Assembly: GCF_900099895.1 (NCBI RefSeq)
Contig: NZ_FNDY01000007.1
Span: 124,001-188,000 of the forward strand
Origin: Paenibacillus naphthalenovorans
Lineage (GTDB): Bacteria > Bacillota > Bacilli > Paenibacillales > NBRC-103111
DNA: 64,000 bases
Direction of reading: 5' to 3'
Numbering within the stretch: position 1 is the first letter of the stretch; every line of letters begins with the position of its first letter. Shown here in pieces: positions 62,082 through 64,000 of this stretch. The notes beneath the pieces are model-generated. The model was not told where the DNA came from. It did not search any database and saw only the letters and a program-made list of their open reading frames with translations. A program made the translations under genes and the position numbers.

Positions 62082-63773
62082 TTAGATCACATCCTCTTTT
62101 AGTCCGGTCATTGGAATTTCAAATGTTACGATCGTACCGGCTCCCGGTTCACTTTTAATATGAAGACCATACTCTTTCCCGTATATCGACTGTAATCTGC
62201 GGTGAATATTAGAAAAACCTATTCCCTTTGTTTGGTGATTTAAAATTTCCGCCAACCTGTTCTCGTGAATTCCGATTCCATTATCTTCGACACGGATTTG
62301 TACATGATTTCCTTTTTTACAAACGTTAATCGATAACAAGCAGTTATTCATTTTTGGAAATAAACCATGATGAATCGAGTTTTCAATAATAGGCTGCAAT
62401 GTAAGAACCGGCAATTGGATATTCAATAAGGATTCGTCGATTTCCATAATCACCTGTAACCGGTTTGCGAATCTGACCTTTTCAATCTCTAAATACGATT
62501 TTATACCATCCAACTCTTCTTTCAAACTGTTAAAATTGTTCTTATTATTCAGATTTCTCCTGAAAATGTCGCTCAAATTGCCCAGCAGGTTTCTTGCAAG
62601 CTCGGGATTGGTTCTGCAGTAAGACATGATGGTGCTTAACGTGTTGAAAAGAAAATGCGGTTTAATTTGTGCCTGCAGCGCATTTAATTCCGCTTGCTGC
62701 CGCATTTTCGTTTGTTCTTCTATCTCCGCAAGTTCAATTTGTACCGAAAGCAGCTTCGCTAGTCCGTCAACAAGATTGAGGTAGGTTTGGGTTCCTTTAA
62801 ATGAATTTTTATAGTAAATCTGCAAGGTTCCAACCGGTTTGCTGTTACGAACTAATTTTGCGCCTACGGCTGATTTGAAGGGGAAGCTACGATGGAAATG
62901 TGCCAGTTCTTTATCCAGAGAAAGGAGCCTTATATCATTTTGTTTGAGGACAGCTTCTGTGACCTGTGAATAAATTGCCTTTCCATCAAGACCACTGTCG
63001 TTTCCAACCCCTGCTATGCTTAATGTTTTATCACAATCCGTGATGACGACAGCATCCACATTGGCAATTTCATGAATGATCTCCGCTGTTTGCTTCGCGG
63101 ACGTTTCATTGAGACCTGTTCTAAGATGGGGGAGGGTACGACTGGCGATACTAAGCGCAAGATTGGCCGCCATAGCCCCGGATTGATCCTGTAAAAGTTT
63201 AATGCTCCTAAAAATCCGGGTGAAAATCATCACTCCCAAGATCGTTATAATGGTCGTAGGTACAGCTATTTTCAATTCCAATGCCAGCGCTGCTGTAAAT
63301 GGTTTGGCTATGAGCAGCACTAGGATCTTTTGAATCATTTCTGCTGTAAGCCCTAACATAACGATGTGCTGCCATTTCATTTTTAACATATCGTATCTGA
63401 TGCCTGTTACCCCTCCCAATAAACCGCAAAATACGGTAGAAATGGCACAGGCCTCGGCGGTAAATCCACCGATCGTATATCTATGGATGCCTCCTATGAT
63501 GCCGGAAATGACCCCAACCACAGGCCCTCCTACAAGCCCTCCTACGACAGCACCGACAATCCTCGTGTTGGCCAATGCATCATCGATCAGAACTCCATGT
63601 TCTGTTCCAAGAATGGATAAAAAACCGAATATGGCTGAAAGGATGACCGTTCGCTTCCAATCATCTCTCGCATAAATCAAGAGTCTAAAATAATTCAATT
63701 GACCAATGAATAGAGAGATGAGAGCCACTATGACTACATTCTCAAAGAGCCTTAGCAGGATGTTTAATTCCAT
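62082..63773 (-). CDS. LytS-type sensor histidine kinase
   Basis: A 563-residue kinase. It has an N-terminal 5TM-LYT membrane domain (about 1-190, with AVVGGLVGGPVVGVISGIIG), a GAF domain (about 215-350) and a histidine-kinase domain with QIKPHFLFNTLSTIM (phospho-His) and ENSIHHGL and VEDNGIGI. The ATG at 63773 is behind GGGGGAGG. LytST systems sense metabolites such as pyruvate or membrane changes. Confidence 0.92.
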   Translation of the reverse strand: MELNILLRLFENVVIVALISLFIGQLNYFRLLIYARDDWKRTVILSAIFGFLSILGTEHGVLIDDALANTRIVGAVVGGLVGGPVVGVISGIIGGIHRYTIGGFTAEACAISTVFCGLLGGVTGIRYDMLKMKWQHIVMLGLTAEMIQKILVLLIAKPFTAALALELKIAVPTTIITILGVMIFTRIFRSIKLLQDQSGAMAANLALSIASRTLPHLRTGLNETSAKQTAEIIHEIANVDAVVITDCDKTLSIAGVGNDSGLDGKAIYSQVTEAVLKQNDIRLLSLDKELAHFHRSFPFKSAVGAKLVRNSKPVGTLQIYYKNSFKGTQTYLNLVDGLAKLLSVQIELAEIEEQTKMRQQAELNALQAQIKPHFLFNTLSTIMSYCRTNPELARNLLGNLSDIFRRNLNNKNNFNSLKEELDGIKSYLEIEKVRFANRLQVIMEIDESLLNIQLPVLTLQPIIENSIHHGLFPKMNNCLLSINVCKKGNHVQIRVEDNGIGIHENRLAEILNHQTKGIGFSNIHRRLQSIYGKEYGLHIKSEPGAGTIVTFEIPMTGLKEDVI

Positions 63774-63921
63774 TGGTCCTCCCCCTTCTTGCATTTCAGA
63801 ATAAATAGACGGCAAATCAGCTGCTATTTTTGAATACTTGGAAACAATTAATGGATTAAATTATTAACGAAAGATACTATTTTGTAGTATAAAGAACACT
63901 TCTAATAACTTCAACTGGTAG

Positions 63922-63936
63922 GTGTAAGCGTTACAC
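63922..63936. promoter_or_regulatory. Inverted repeat upstream of the LytS-like gene, cre-like
   Basis: GTGTAA-GCG-TTACAC, perfect 6-bp arms around GCG. It resembles a CcpA cre but is one base short of the consensus spacing. It lies about 150 bp upstream of the kinase start, close to the window end. Confidence 0.35.
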
Positions 63937-64000
63937 ATATCGATTATTGATGCAAGCGAAGGCTCAAATAATAGTCAACATTTGCACCTGTCGAAGAAAC

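Overview
The window looks like a low-to-mid GC, endospore-forming member of the Bacillales, most like the Paenibacillaceae. Evidence: GerPA/GerPF-type proteins, a LysM-GH18 spore-lysin-type protein, a YheC/YheD coat-associated protein, a complete bceRSAB cassette, Rex and GlnR/TnrA-type operators, and frequent TTG/GTG starts with strong AGGAGG ribosome sites. No tRNA, rRNA, CRISPR array or insertion sequence was seen.

Left part (1-23.5 kb). A sugar ABC uptake locus (permease cut by the window edge, binding protein, LacI regulator, GT4 glycosyltransferase) carries three copies of one LacI-type palindrome. Next come spore-type genes (two GerPF-like paralogues, an Hsp20, a LysM-SH3-GH18 hydrolase), a DUF1232 protein, a succinyl/acetyl-CoA transferase, a LytTR regulator, an aldo/keto reductase, a GDSL-ABC cluster, a three-gene glycosyltransferase group, the complete livKHMGF transporter and an N-terminally short CNNM/CBS protein.

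Middle part (23.5-40 kb). A solitary iolB is followed by an urea/amide-type ABC transporter with an acetamidase/formamidase. Its promoter has a perfect GlnR/TnrA box flanked by two identical palindromes that probably bind the FadR-type GntR regulator encoded next door. That regulator shares an operon with an NCS1 permease, which has its own GlnR/TnrA box. yjlC-ndh follows with a Rex box. A YheC/YheD ATP-grasp gene then diverges from a compact operon: PaaK-like adenylating enzyme plus SbnA and SbnB, the two enzymes that make L-2,3-diaminopropionate. No NRPS or siderophore synthetase accompanies them.

Right part (40-64 kb). A tightly packed nine-gene minus-strand operon joins two HpaB-type flavin monooxygenases, an SsuABC-like transporter with two binding proteins, and the copper proteins YcnJ (CopCD), YcnI and a TlpA thioredoxin. 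It has one strong promoter with an inverted repeat over the -10, a leader attenuator, and a canonical terminator buried in the last gene. This is the best candidate for an undescribed system. Beyond it are a Fic remnant and an AT-rich bceRSAB cassette with its BceR box, a Tyr/Asn-rich cupin, an AraC-GyrI regulator, a lactate permease, a Mef-type macrolide efflux gene and a LytST-type two-component system. The mef gene has a leader encoding MHSVRLR, which carries the Arg-Leu-Arg macrolide-stalling motif, followed by a terminator.
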